Shown here: one piece after another, positions 32,565 to 41,853 of the stretch
Layout of the letters: each line of letters opens with the position of its first letter
Position numbering within the stretch: the stretch's first letter is position 1
NCBI RefSeq assembly: GCF_020151015.1
Contig: NZ_CP083747.1
Location: 124,001 to 188,000 of the forward strand
Direction of reading: 5' to 3'
Origin: Pseudomonas sp. p1(2021b)
GTDB lineage: Bacteria; Pseudomonadota; Gammaproteobacteria; Pseudomonadales; Pseudomonadaceae
DNA length: 64,000 bases
Made by a program: the position numbers and the translations under genes
The notes under the pieces: model-generated
What the model saw: the letters and a program-made list of their open reading frames with translations, nothing else
What the model was told of the DNA's origin: nothing
Database searches by the model: none

Positions 32565-33674
32565 ATGCAGGGTACAAAAATTCCGTTCGGTGAACGTCAG
32601 GGAATGCTTTTCCGAGCCTTTGAGGTCGAGAATGGTCTTGCTTGTGGCTGTATCTGCCCGGGCTGTCACAAACCGCTAAATGCTGCGAATGGTGGCCAGA
32701 AAGTCATCCCGCATTTTCGCCACGTCCATTCTGAAAACTGTGTGAGCGGCTTCAAAGATGGTGTGCGACGGGCGGCTGTAGCTCTAATTGCTGCACAACG
32801 ATCCCTTACTCTTCCGTCTTTCCATCGTCAGATAAGCGCCATGACTGGCTCAGGGCGCATCCTGTCTCGCGAAGTAAGTATCCCGGAAACGTCAGTTGCA
32901 GCTGAGACGGTCGAACGATTTGTGGATCTTGGCGACGTCACAGCTCACGCGATTCTTACCACCGGCAACCATCAACTGTTTGTTCGAATCAAAGTTTTCT
33001 CCCGATCCGAAAAAAAGCGGCACGAGCGGCTCTCTAACATCGAGGCTTCATCAGTTGAGATTGATCTCAGCGAGCTCGATTTGGGCCAGATCAACGATCC
33101 ATTAACGTTTGAACGAGCCGTTCTTTTCGACCCAACCACCAGGTCTTGGATTCGATCGCTTAGGGGAGAAATGCGAATCAAGCGTGCTGAAGCTGAACTT
33201 GCGACCGAAGTTGCTCGCTGCAACGACCAATGGGAACTGGAACAGGCTCCCCTGCGGGTGATCGAGGACGCGAAACGAGTTGAGCAAGAGGCGAAGGTAG
33301 CCGAGCATAAAGCTGCATTGGCAGCGCATAGGCAGATCCAATCGGAGACTGCTGAGGCACAGCGTGCCGCAGGGATCCTTGAGAGGGATGAGCTTCCCGC
33401 TCTCAAGCGGCGAGAGGAACTGATCGTTAACCAGACTCTCCGAGCAGCCCGTGAGTGGGGTGGTAAAGCTGTAGAGTGCTCCTCTTGCTGGCTACTTAGT
33501 CCACCAGGAAATCAGTTCTGCCTCTACTGCGATAGTGAGACAAGCACAAGTCCCATTCAGTTACCAAAGGATATTGCAATCACGATTAACAATCGAATGC
33601 GTAGCTCGGCAAAGCCAGATCAATCATTACAGAAGGCGCCGACGTTGCTGGTTCAACCTGATCCTTTCACGTGA
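32565..33674 (+). CDS. CoiA-like protein with N- and C-terminal zinc-binding motifs
   Basis: A 369-residue protein. The N-terminal CGCICPGCHKPL...PHFRHVHS resembles the cysteine/HFRH start of competence CoiA-like proteins, which in other bacteria also carry a nuclease-like domain. The middle has a long charged coiled coil (about 205-290, AEAELATEV through ERDELPALKRREE). The C-terminal CSSCWLLSPPGNQFCLYC is a zinc ribbon. Role unproven; nucleic-acid binding is likely. It probably lost its native promoter to the IS. Confidence 0.55.
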   Translation: MQGTKIPFGERQGMLFRAFEVENGLACGCICPGCHKPLNAANGGQKVIPHFRHVHSENCVSGFKDGVRRAAVALIAAQRSLTLPSFHRQISAMTGSGRILSREVSIPETSVAAETVERFVDLGDVTAHAILTTGNHQLFVRIKVFSRSEKKRHERLSNIEASSVEIDLSELDLGQINDPLTFERAVLFDPTTRSWIRSLRGEMRIKRAEAELATEVARCNDQWELEQAPLRVIEDAKRVEQEAKVAEHKAALAAHRQIQSETAEAQRAAGILERDELPALKRREELIVNQTLRAAREWGGKAVECSSCWLLSPPGNQFCLYCDSETSTSPIQLPKDIAITINNRMRSSAKPDQSLQKAPTLLVQPDPFT

Positions 33675-33822
33675 GTCTCATTTTGCAACGAAATCAATCT
33701 TGCCATACGCAGCAAGCGACCAAATTCAATCGAGGCCGAGCGGCTGCTGTGGGTTGAAAGCGGCCAGTTGCTGGAAGCCCGCAACGGCTTCCAACATCTA
33801 CGTTGAGTGGCCATCCTGGGTC

Positions 33823-35064
33823 CTAGCGACGCCACACTCGCCCGTCAGCAGTGACCACCCAAGGCGATTGGCCCGCGATAATACGCACCCCGCCAACCCA
33901 GCGTTCTTCTGGTGTGTAATCGAGCCAGTTCTTATTTCCGAGTAACACTTGCTCTCCAAGAGGAGTCATCCGAATGAGGCGTTTTTGCCACTCTCTACCC
34001 GGCAACTCTTCGACTAGCGGATACGGAGTAACGGTGATGGTCCTTCGTAGTGTATTGAACATCTGATCGCCTAGATAAGGCAGCGGCTCGTAACTCATCA
34101 TAAGGTGGCCGAACACCTTGCCAGCCGCCAACCCACCCCGCTCGGCAAGAATCCGCAGTATCAGCCGCTGGGTCATGCTCAAGCCGTCCTCTGCGCCTGG
34201 AAGCTCTTGAAGTTGCCTTGCCAAGGCTGGCCCAAGTAGCGGTAACGCCGGATGCGGCTGCACTGCCAATTGCGCCCAATCGCCCGGGTCCGTTGCCGTA
34301 TAGGCATCCCAAGCTTTGCGGGCAAGCGCCAACGCATCGTCACCAAGTGGGCGCCGTTGGGTCCAGAGCCAGGCCAACAGATCCGGCGCGAGCTGACCAA
34401 TGCCTAAGAATCGTTCAACACCAGGCACCCGATTGATCTCAATCAATTCGAGCCTGTGTGGCAGGACGGGCAGACTCGCCAGTAATCGAATCAGAAACAA
34501 TTGGTCGTACGCATCACCTTCACACCAAAGCACCAGTTCACTGTCCTCGTTAAGTTGCGCTAGCGCCTTGCGCTGAATTGCCTGGCGCTCCTGGATATCC
34601 TTGGAAGCGAGTTGGAATGCCTGCTCCGCGAACTTCGCGCGCACCAACCAGTAATCATCATCCGCTAAAGCGGGAACCGGCCCCAGCACCATGGGATCAT
34701 CGAACATATGAAATGAACCCGAGAATCCCGCTACTCGAAGGCTGTGCTCAATATCGTTGCCACAACGCCAATGCTGGATTGTTGATTCGTTTGCAGCAGC
34801 GAAGCCCGGATGCCGTGCCGCGAATGCAACGCTGTCGGTGTGAGCAATCAGTTTAGGCCAACTGGCGAAACCCGACTCGCGAGCCACCAGCCACTGCGCA
34901 TCGGCGAGTCGATAGTTTGGGCCAGGTATACCCAGTGCGTGTAGCTGGGAACGGGCATCTGCGGCCTGGTTATTCTTGATGTCTTTCAAAAGGCGCTTGG
35001 CGTGTTTGCGAAGCGAAGGGAGGTCGAGTAGACCGTGATGACGGGAAGCAATAGTGGCAGGCAT
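33823..35064 (-). CDS. DUF1835-type protein with N-terminal ankyrin-associated motif
   Basis: A 413-residue soluble protein with a strong AAGGAG ribosome site. The N-terminal 75 residues (LRKHAKRLLKDIKNNQ, then LADAQWLVARESGFASWPKL) are the alpha-helical module often found before ankyrin-type proteins. The following 150 residues match DUF1835 patterns (TIQHWRCGNDIEHSLRVAGF, DPMVLGPVPAL, ELVLWCEGDAYDQL). The C-terminal part is a likely winged-helix or DUF3658-like extension (TPLGEQVLLGNKNWLDY). Function unknown; no partner gene is nearby. Confidence 0.65.
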   Translation of the reverse strand: MPATIASRHHGLLDLPSLRKHAKRLLKDIKNNQAADARSQLHALGIPGPNYRLADAQWLVARESGFASWPKLIAHTDSVAFAARHPGFAAANESTIQHWRCGNDIEHSLRVAGFSGSFHMFDDPMVLGPVPALADDDYWLVRAKFAEQAFQLASKDIQERQAIQRKALAQLNEDSELVLWCEGDAYDQLFLIRLLASLPVLPHRLELIEINRVPGVERFLGIGQLAPDLLAWLWTQRRPLGDDALALARKAWDAYTATDPGDWAQLAVQPHPALPLLGPALARQLQELPGAEDGLSMTQRLILRILAERGGLAAGKVFGHLMMSYEPLPYLGDQMFNTLRRTITVTPYPLVEELPGREWQKRLIRMTPLGEQVLLGNKNWLDYTPEERWVGGVRIIAGQSPWVVTADGRVWRR

Positions 35065-35414
35065 GCCAACTCCTTATGAGGCTCGGTCCGCCGACAAGCC
35101 GGGAGCTGGAATGAAAAAATGGGTAAGCATGCCTTGGGTGACCCCTTCGCGCGGACCGCAGGCGCAGCAAACGCCCATGTGCCGACTTTAGCCGGAAGAA
35201 GGGACAGAAGCAAAGAGTGGAGGAGCACTGATATTGAACAGCCAGTCTTGAGGTGGGACGCAAAGTGTCGCTACACCGGCGAACGCCGTGAGGGCTATGG
35301 CAGCTATCGGACATTTGCAGTCATTCGTGAACGGCAGCAATGGGTCGATTAGCGACCTCCAAACAATGCGACTGCTGATCCACCCTTGTCCTTCCTCAAC
35401 CCGGAGGACAAGCC

Positions 35415-36035
35415 ATGAACACTATCGCTTTACATCGCCATCAGCCTTGGAACAAGGGAAAGCTTGTTGGGCAGAAAGCCCCGCTTCGAGTCAGAGATAT
35501 CTGGGCCATTCGGGTCAGGCTTCAGCTCGCGGAGAAGACACGGGATCTGGCTCTGTTCAACTTGGCCATCGACAGCAAACTGCGTGCCTGTGACTTAACC
35601 AAGCTACGAGTACGTGACATTGCGCATGGGGAGCATGTTTCGTCACGGGCCATCGTGATGCAGCAGAAAACTCAACATCCAGTGCAGTTTGAAATTACTG
35701 AGCAAACACGAACAGTTCTGGAGGCTTGGATGCGCCAGGCGCATCTTCGCAGTGAGGACTTTCTGTTCCCGACGCGATTGCATGACTCAGATCATCTCTC
35801 CACCCGGCAATACGCTCGAATAGTAAAAGCATGGGTAACAGCCATTGGACTTGACCCGACGATGTACGGTACCCACACGCTACGGCGAACCAAGGCTTCG
35901 TTGATCTATCGCAGGACCAAAAACTTGAGGGCAGTTCAACTCTTGCTTGGTCATACGAAACTTGAAAGCACTGTCAGGTACTTGGGCATCGAGGTAGACG
36001 ATGCTCTAGAAATGGCAGAGCAGACAGACGTGTAA
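35415..36035 (+). CDS. Small tyrosine recombinase (integrase)
   Basis: A 206-residue site-specific recombinase, made mainly of the catalytic domain. Catalytic residues are visible: Arg in DLTKLRVRDI, HTLRRTKA (His-x-x-Arg), LLGHTKLESTVRYLGI (His and nucleophile Tyr near 193). It lacks the arm-binding N-terminal domain of larger integrases. Such short integrases are common on Pseudomonas plasmids and islands. The SD GGAGGA lies in a hairpin (CTTGTCC...GGACAAG, 35385-35412), which may limit translation. It heads the 36-49 kb metabolic block. Confidence 0.85.
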   Translation: MNTIALHRHQPWNKGKLVGQKAPLRVRDIWAIRVRLQLAEKTRDLALFNLAIDSKLRACDLTKLRVRDIAHGEHVSSRAIVMQQKTQHPVQFEITEQTRTVLEAWMRQAHLRSEDFLFPTRLHDSDHLSTRQYARIVKAWVTAIGLDPTMYGTHTLRRTKASLIYRRTKNLRAVQLLLGHTKLESTVRYLGIEVDDALEMAEQTDV

Positions 36036-36044
36036 TTACCCACT

Positions 36045-36069
36045 GCGACGGTCTGGGTCAGACCGTCGC
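36045..36069 (+). terminator. Hairpin terminator after the recombinase gene
   Basis: GCGACGGTCTG pairs with CAGACCGTCGC (11-bp stem, loop GGT), followed by TTTCC. Immediately downstream to 36146 is a repeat-rich stretch sharing GGCAGAAAACGGCC with the long hairpin at 41661. Confidence 0.7.
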
Positions 36070-36160
36070 TTTCCGACCCATTGCGGCCGGTCGCTAACGA
36101 CTGCAAGTGGCCGGTTTCCGTCCCTTACGTCAGGCAGAAAACGGCCTAAGCTCAAGTTCA

Positions 36161-37078
36161 TTACCAGGTATTCGCTGCCTCGGATAGCAACCACTCTCGG
36201 AAGGTTGCCAGCCTTGGCAAGCTGGCACACTCTGGTCGGTAGACAACGTAGTAAGCCAGCCCTGAAGCAACGCTAATGTCTGGGAACAGTCGAACCAGGC
36301 GGCCGCTCGCCAGGTCATCACGCGCCATTACGCTGCGGGCTAGCGCGACACCATGCCCTTCGACTGCAGCCTGCAGGACGGCAGCTGAGTTGTTGATTTG
36401 CATGCCGCGAAGGGTGGTCGTGTCCGTCACGCCAGCCTTGCGCATCCAGGTTTCCCAGGTCGGGAAGCCTGAGTGGTTATCCATCGAGAGATCGTGAATC
36501 AACATCTCCCGCACCAGGTCATCGGGCTTGTGCAGGCGCAAGTGCTCTCGCAGCAATTGCGGCGAGCACACCGGATAAATCTCTTCCTCCATCAGCTTCT
36601 CGGCAGCCAGCCCTGGCCACCTGCCCGTGCCGTAGCGCACACCAATGTCGATTTGCTGAGCAACGAAATCCACCGGCTTGAGGTTGGTGTCCAGTCGCAC
36701 GTCCGTATCAGGGCAGATGACCTGGAAGCGGTCGATTCGGGGCAGTAGCCACTTGGCGGCGAAGGCCGGGCTTACGGCCACGGTAAGCACTCCACGGATC
36801 GAACTTTCCTGAAGCCGCTCCATCCCCAGGGTCAGTCTGTCGAAGCCTGCCCGGATATCCGGTAGAGCACGTTCGGCAGCATCCGTGGGAATCAGCCGTG
36901 CTTTACCGCTGGTACTGCGGACAAACAGAGGCGTTCCTAGCCAATCCTCCAGTGTACGCACGAGCTGGCCAACCGCTGCAGGCGTAACGTGCAGCTCGGC
37001 TGCAGCCGAAGAAAAACTCTGATGGCGGGCGCTGGCTTCAAAAGCACGTAGCGCGTTGAGATGAACTGGAGCCTTCAT
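36161..37078 (-). CDS. LysR-family regulator (GcvA-like)
   Basis: A 305-residue LysR-type regulator. The N-terminal winged HTH (NALRAFEASARHQSFSSAAA, then VTPAAVGQLVRTLEDWLG) is followed by a GcvA-type effector domain (RFQVICPDTDVRLDTNL, DIGVRYGTGRWPG). Divergent from the oxidoreductase operon with a 305-bp gap, the usual arrangement for a LysR protein controlling the neighbouring operon. A perfect palindrome just upstream of its start may be the autoregulatory site. Confidence 0.9.
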   Translation of the reverse strand: MKAPVHLNALRAFEASARHQSFSSAAAELHVTPAAVGQLVRTLEDWLGTPLFVRSTSGKARLIPTDAAERALPDIRAGFDRLTLGMERLQESSIRGVLTVAVSPAFAAKWLLPRIDRFQVICPDTDVRLDTNLKPVDFVAQQIDIGVRYGTGRWPGLAAEKLMEEEIYPVCSPQLLREHLRLHKPDDLVREMLIHDLSMDNHSGFPTWETWMRKAGVTDTTTLRGMQINNSAAVLQAAVEGHGVALARSVMARDDLASGRLVRLFPDISVASGLAYYVVYRPECASLPRLATFREWLLSEAANTW

Positions 37079-37083
37079 ATTGA

Positions 37084-37098
37084 TAAAGAATTTCTTTA
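37084..37098. promoter_or_regulatory. Perfect palindrome at the LysR gene start
   Basis: TAAAGAA-T-TTCTTTA lies 5-20 bp upstream of the LysR start. It has the T-N11-A form of LysR boxes and would repress the regulator gene when bound. The rest of the 37099-37383 gap shows no gene. Confidence 0.5.
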
Positions 37099-37383
37099 GT
37101 GGTGAGACACTTTATCTCGTTTGTTGGCGGATTTGGAAGCGAGGAAGATTCGTTCCAAGGCCAAGGGTGCTGATGCTTAGCCACCCGAAGTCAACGGAAA
37201 GTCTTTGGAGTTTAGCTGTGTTGGAAAGTTTTTCTTCCTGATCTACAGCTTCCAGACACCCAACGTTGCACTGGCCCCTAGAGGGTACGAACTGCCTGCC
37301 GGTGACGGCGTCTTTGGCAAGTGACTCGTCCCAATCCCCGTTAGCCAGACACCTGTCGTGGGCAGGTGCAAAGAGGTCTCCCA

Positions 37384-38157
37384 ATGAGCAATCAATTCAA
37401 CGGTAAGAAACTGCTGGTCGTCGGTGGCACCAGTGGCATGGGTCTGGAAACCGCACGCCAGTTTCTCACCGAAGGCGGCAGCGTAGTGATAGTCGGTAAC
37501 CGTCCGGAAAAAACTGAAGAGGCTCGTAAAGACCTCTCCGCTCTGGGCAACGTAACTGCCCTTATTGCAGATCTGACGAGCGACGAAGGCCTGGCCAAAC
37601 TGATCAAGACCCTCAGCGAGCAGCACTCGGATATCGACATGCTGGTGAACGCTGCAGGTGTGTTCTTCCCGAAACCCTTCCTGGAACACCAGGATGCGGA
37701 CTACGACCAGTACATGAAGCTGAACAAGGCGTTCTTCTTCATTACCCAAAAGGTTGCCGCCAACCTGGTTGAGCAAAACCGCCCAGGCGCCATCGTGAAC
37801 ATCGGCTCGATGTGGGCCAAGCAGGCAGTCGCCGCCACCCCGTCCTCTGCCTACTCCATGGCGAAAGCCGGCCTGCACTCCTTGACTCAGCATCTGGCGA
37901 TGGAACTCGCTTCGAAGAACATTCGCGTGAATGCCGTTTCCCCGGCAGTTGTGCAGACCCCGATTTACGAGGGCTTTATTCCGAAGGCCGAGGTGCACAG
38001 CGCTCTGCAAGGCTTCAACAGCTTCCATCCGATTGGCCGTGTTGGCACCCCGCAAGATGTAGCCGGTGTAGTTGCCTTCCTCCTTTCCGAGCAAGCCAGC
38101 TGGGTTACCGGTGCCATCTGGGACGTTGACGGCGGTGTCATGGCTGGTCGCAACTAA
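37384..38157 (+). CDS. Short-chain dehydrogenase/reductase
   Basis: A 257-residue classical SDR. Cofactor motif [13 protein letters not shown] (residues about 12-24), NAAG near 86-89, catalytic Ser in NIGSMWAK and YSMAK (Tyr-x3-Lys near 158-162), and the typical end [16 protein letters not shown]. Likely NAD(P)-dependent alcohol/ketone oxidoreduction. ATG 37384 was chosen over the upstream in-frame ATG. First gene of a rightward operon with a CMD protein, cupin, flavoenzyme and alcohol dehydrogenase. Confidence 0.9.
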   Translation: MSNQFNGKKLLVVGGTSGMGLETARQFLTEGGSVVIVGNRPEKTEEARKDLSALGNVTALIADLTSDEGLAKLIKTLSEQHSDIDMLVNAAGVFFPKPFLEHQDADYDQYMKLNKAFFFITQKVAANLVEQNRPGAIVNIGSMWAKQAVAATPSSAYSMAKAGLHSLTQHLAMELASKNIRVNAVSPAVVQTPIYEGFIPKAEVHSALQGFNSFHPIGRVGTPQDVAGVVAFLLSEQASWVTGAIWDVDGGVMAGRN

Positions 38158-38229
38158 GACCTGCGCCCAGTTTCCACCCGACCTGCCGTGACCTCACTTC
38201 CGGCCTCAACCATTACTTGGAGAAGAACC

Positions 38230-38577
38230 ATGATGCAAGACTGGAATGCCTACCGCGAATCGCTGCTGGTGCGCGTAGGCGACTATGCCAAACAAAGCCC
38301 CGACGTTATGCGAGGCCTGATGACCATCGACAATGCGGCCGTCAAAACGGCTCATCTGGATCCGAAGATCCATGAGCTGATCGCATTGGCTGTGGCGATC
38401 ACCACTCGCTGCGATGGATGCATTAGCGTCCACACCCAAAAGGCTGTTGAGCACGGTGCTTCCCTCGAGGAAATTACCGAGGCGCTGGGCGTGGCCATTG
38501 CGCTGAATGCCGGTGCAGCACTGACCTACTCGGCGCGTGTCGTCGAGGCTTACCAGCAGCTACCGGCCAGGCAATAA
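38230..38577 (+). CDS. Carboxymuconolactone decarboxylase/AhpD-family protein (1)
   Basis: A 115-residue CMD-family protein with the redox-type motif TRCDGCISVH (CxxC plus His), so more like the AhpD/peroxidase-like branch than the lactone decarboxylase. ATG 38230 follows GGAGAAG. It forms small helical oligomers in the cytosol. The operon context (SDR, flavoenzyme, ADH) suggests handling of a reactive intermediate or peroxide by-product of the oxidase. Confidence 0.85.
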   Translation: MMQDWNAYRESLLVRVGDYAKQSPDVMRGLMTIDNAAVKTAHLDPKIHELIALAVAITTRCDGCISVHTQKAVEHGASLEEITEALGVAIALNAGAALTYSARVVEAYQQLPARQ

Positions 38578-38649
38578 CTCGTATCGACGAGGGCCGATCG
38601 CCTCTGTAGGGGGGATCGGCGTCTTCGCATCCCCGTTTGGATAAACCGT

Positions 38650-39318
38650 ATGTTGATCAACGCCGACTTCACTCGCCCCGCTGTTGTGGCTCCACACGAA
38701 TACCAGTGGGTTGCTTCGCCCCAGACAGGTGTCGACCGCGTGATGCTGGATCGTGTCGGTGCAGAGAGAGCGCGTGCCACTAGCATTGTGCGCTATGCCC
38801 CGAACTCTTATTTTCCAAGTCATCTGCACCCTGGTGGGGAAGAGATCCTGGTGCTGTCGGGCACTTTCTCTGACGAGGTGGGGGACTATCCTGCGGGTTG
38901 GTATCTACGCAATCCGCCTGGCTCGAGCCACCGGCCGTCCAGCACCGAGGGGGCCACCATCTTCGTCAAGTTGCAGCAGATGCCTGCCTGCGAGCAGCAC
39001 CACGTGCGTATCAATACCCGAGACCCGTCCAACTGGCAGCGCCAGGGCTCGCGTGAGTTGTGCCCGTTGTTCGCTGACGATTCAGAACAGGTGAGCCTGC
39101 AACGCCTGGGAGCGAACGAGTTGCTCTACGACGAGTTGCTGAACGGCTTCGAGTTACTGGTGCTGGAGGGCAGCGTAATGGCGGACAGACAGTCCTGTGA
39201 GCGCGGCGCTTGGTTACGAATGCCAGCAGGGCGGCACTTGGATGTCGTTGGTGGCCAACAGGGAGCCACCGTTTACCTGAAAACCGGCCACCCGGCTCAT
39301 CCGGAGGTGAAAGCATGA
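38650..39318 (+). CDS. Double-cupin ChrR-like protein
   Basis: A 222-residue protein with two cupin_7-type folds: the first has the metal-type motif FPSHLHPGGEEILVLSG and YLRNPPGSSHRP; the second (about 125-220) has GSVMADRQSCERGAWLRMPAG without the His set. It resembles the C-terminal cupin of anti-sigma factor ChrR, which senses reactive oxygen, but the sigma-binding N-terminal domain is absent. The ATGA stop/start overlap couples it to the flavoenzyme. Confidence 0.8.
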   Translation: MLINADFTRPAVVAPHEYQWVASPQTGVDRVMLDRVGAERARATSIVRYAPNSYFPSHLHPGGEEILVLSGTFSDEVGDYPAGWYLRNPPGSSHRPSSTEGATIFVKLQQMPACEQHHVRINTRDPSNWQRQGSRELCPLFADDSEQVSLQRLGANELLYDELLNGFELLVLEGSVMADRQSCERGAWLRMPAGRHLDVVGGQQGATVYLKTGHPAHPEVKA

Positions 39319-40448
39319 CCACGCAAACCACCCGTATTGTCATTGTTGGTGCCGGATTGAGTGGGCTGTATGCGGCCTATCTGCTGCAGCAGCAAGGCAT
39401 CGGTGATTTCGTTGTTCTGGAAGCTCGGGATCAGCCTGGCGGACGCATTGCGTCAATCAATGCCCAAGGGCAGGTAGTCCAGCACACTTCAACGAACAGT
39501 ATCGTTGATCGTTTCGATCTTGGGCCTACCTGGTTCTGGCCGGGCTACCAGCAAGAACTGGATGAGCTTGTCGACGCGTTGGGAATTGAGCGATTCGAGC
39601 AATTTGAAGCGGGCGACATGGTAGTGGAGCGTGCGTATGAAGGCCCTGCAGTGCGCACGCGCGGTTACGTAAACTCACCGCCATCCATGCGTCTGGTCGG
39701 CGGTATGGGAGCGCTGGTCGAGGCTCTGCTCCGCAGAGTGAATCCACAGAAAATAGTCTCCGGCCAGACCGTGCACCTGCTTCGTAAGCATGACTCCTAT
39801 GTCGAAGTCGAAAGCCAAAACGCAAACGGCGTAGTGACGACCTGGCGTGCCGAACATGTGTTCCTGGCGCTCCCGCCACGTCTGCTCGAAAGCACGGTCG
39901 ACTTCGAGCCATCCTTGCCTGCGGAACTTGCCAGGCAGTGGCGAACGACTGCTACGTGGATGGCTCCTCACGCCAAGTACATTGCAATCTACGAGACACC
40001 GTTCTGGCGAGACCAGGGACTGTCCGGTGAGGCCCGCAGCATGCGGGGACCTCTGGGAGAAATCCATGATGCCTCGATGCCAGGCGGCAGCTCGGCACTG
40101 TTCGGCTTCATCAGTGTGCCAGCGAGTACACGCGGCAAGATCCCTGACGAAATGCTGCGAGAGCTTTGCCGAGAACAACTGGCCCGGATGTTCGGTCCCG
40201 CAGCGGCGATGCCGAAGGCCGAATTCATAAAAGACTGGGCTCAGGACTCTTGCACGGCCACCAGCGCCGATGTGAATGCGATTGCCCAGCATGCAGTCGT
40301 GCCCGCCACCAGCGCCTCTTGCGGGCCCTGGCATGGTTGCCTGACGGGCATCGCCAGCGAGTGGTCCTCTCAGTTTCCTGGATACCTCGCCGGTGCCGTA
40401 GAGGCGGCCCGATTGGGCGTGCAGGATCTGATTTCACTTAAGGAGTGA
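39315..40448 (+). CDS. Flavin-containing amine-oxidase-like enzyme
   Basis: A 377-residue FAD protein. Dinucleotide motif IVGAGLSGLYAAYLL (residues about 9-23), then LEARDQPGGR; substrate-side segment GPTWFWPGYQQELDEL; a C-terminal FAD contact near PGYLAGAVEAARLG. It belongs to the flavin monoamine oxidase superfamily, shorter than typical MAO (about 450). It would oxidise an amine or related substrate, producing hydrogen peroxide. Overlaps both neighbours by ATGA-type junctions. Confidence 0.85.
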   Translation: MTTQTTRIVIVGAGLSGLYAAYLLQQQGIGDFVVLEARDQPGGRIASINAQGQVVQHTSTNSIVDRFDLGPTWFWPGYQQELDELVDALGIERFEQFEAGDMVVERAYEGPAVRTRGYVNSPPSMRLVGGMGALVEALLRRVNPQKIVSGQTVHLLRKHDSYVEVESQNANGVVTTWRAEHVFLALPPRLLESTVDFEPSLPAELARQWRTTATWMAPHAKYIAIYETPFWRDQGLSGEARSMRGPLGEIHDASMPGGSSALFGFISVPASTRGKIPDEMLRELCREQLARMFGPAAAMPKAEFIKDWAQDSCTATSADVNAIAQHAVVPATSASCGPWHGCLTGIASEWSSQFPGYLAGAVEAARLGVQDLISLKE

Positions 40449-41545
40449 TGACCATGACAAGCACCTACCGCGCCATGCAAGTCAGCCGTCCAGGGGTTCT
40501 CGAACTGGTGGAGCGTGCAACGCCAACGCCCGGTATCGGGGAAGTACTGATCGAGATTGAGGCCTGCGGCATTTGTGGCGCTGACGCCAGTGACATCGAC
40601 GGGGCAGATCCAACGCTGCAGCCTCCGCGTGTGCCCGGCCATGAGGTGGTTGGTCGAATTGCTGCACTAGGTGAGCACCTTCCCTCGATTTGGCGAGTCG
40701 GCCAACGGGTTGGCATCGGGCGTCTGGGCGGACACTGCAATGAGTGCACGCAATGCCGCCAAGGGCTTTTCCAGCTCTGCCAGAACCAGCTCATCGTCGG
40801 TGCCTCCTGCGATGGTGGCTATGCCGAAATGATGATTGCCCGTGCCTCAGGGCTCGTGTCGATCCCGGACGAGTTGAACGCAGAGGAAGCCGCGCCAATT
40901 CTCTGTGCGGGTATTGCCACGTTCAACGCATTGAAGAAATCCGGAGCACAGGCCGGCGATACCGTTGCCATTCTCGGTATTGGTGGTCTTGGTCACATGG
41001 CTCTGCAGTACGCACGCCGTATGGGCTTTCGCGTGATTGGCGTTGGTCGGGGCAGCGATATCGCGCAGGACGCGATGGATCTGGGTGCCCATATCTACAT
41101 CGACGCCAATGAAGAGGATGCAGCAGAGAAGCTGAAGGCCATGGGTGGTGCGCATGCCATCGTCACGACCATCGGTGTCCCTGCGGCCGTCTCCGCGCTA
41201 ATGCCAGGCCTGACACCGCAAGGCCGTCTCGTACTCCTGGGTGCCGGCAAAGACCCGCTGCCCGTATCCAGCGGCCATCTGGTCGTAGGAGAGCGTAGCG
41301 TACTGGGCTCCATCACTGGTACGCCTTACGAGAACGAAAGAACGCTGGGGTTCAGTGTGCTGGCTGGCGTGCGCCCAAAGATTGAGGTGATGCCTTTGGA
41401 GCAAGCTAATGAGGCTTATCAGCGGATGAAGTCAGGTGACGTCAAGTTCCGCATGGTCTTGACCGTCGACCGGCAACGCCTCAGCCCATCCACCTCAGAT
41501 GCTGGCATTGAGCTGGCTCAAGCCAAGAGCGCACAGCGCCCATGA
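40448..41545 (+). CDS. Zinc-dependent alcohol dehydrogenase (MDR family)
   Basis: A 365-residue medium-chain dehydrogenase. Catalytic zinc ligands are in EACGICGADASD and PGHEVVGR; the structural zinc cluster is GGHCNECTQCRQGLFQLC. The NAD(P) motif is AILGIGGLGHMALQ. The C-terminal end has an extra 20-residue tail. The start overlaps the flavoenzyme stop (GTGATG). Last gene of the LysR-linked operon. Probably oxidises the alcohol or reduces the aldehyde in the pathway; the substrate is not deducible. Confidence 0.9.
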   Translation: MTMTSTYRAMQVSRPGVLELVERATPTPGIGEVLIEIEACGICGADASDIDGADPTLQPPRVPGHEVVGRIAALGEHLPSIWRVGQRVGIGRLGGHCNECTQCRQGLFQLCQNQLIVGASCDGGYAEMMIARASGLVSIPDELNAEEAAPILCAGIATFNALKKSGAQAGDTVAILGIGGLGHMALQYARRMGFRVIGVGRGSDIAQDAMDLGAHIYIDANEEDAAEKLKAMGGAHAIVTTIGVPAAVSALMPGLTPQGRLVLLGAGKDPLPVSSGHLVVGERSVLGSITGTPYENERTLGFSVLAGVRPKIEVMPLEQANEAYQRMKSGDVKFRMVLTVDRQRLSPSTSDAGIELAQAKSAQRP

Positions 41546-41660
41546 CAAACACCAGTTCCAGCATCGCCCTACAACACGACTCCTTGCTGCTTTCGTGAGC
41601 AGTTGCGTTGAGGGCTCAACGACCCGGTTCGTACGAGCCAGTACACGTTTGCCTGATGAA

Positions 41661-41720
41661 CGTCCGCTTCTGGCCGTTTTCTGCCCGTGGTGAGAGGCAG
41701 AAAACGGCCAGGAGCGGACG
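41661..41720. repeat. Long hairpin with 25-bp arms
   Basis: CGTCCGCTTCTGGCCGTTTT onward (41661-41685) pairs with 41696-41720 at 24 of 25 positions around a 10-nt loop. GGCAGAAAACGGCC also occurs at 36133-36146. CTGTCCGCTTCGGGTCG-type relatives of this sequence are frequent in Pseudomonas intergenic DNA and one lies near 49138. Confidence 0.7.
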
Positions 41721-41770
41721 CTCCAGATGCCCTCACCATCCGCTGGATCAATATGCGCGCAGCGAAAATA

Positions 41771-41806
41771 CCAATGGCGCCATCAGGCGCCATTGGTGTT
41801 TTCATT
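41771..41806. terminator. Bidirectional terminator between ADH and CMD genes
   Basis: CCAATGGCGCC-ATCA-GGCGCCATTGG followed by TGTTTTCATTTT, with AATA/TTTTC on the other side. It lies between convergent genes. Confidence 0.75.
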
Positions 41807-41853
41807 TTAGAGAGCGAACCTGAAGGTTGCCCTCCAAAGCCTGACGAGACGAC

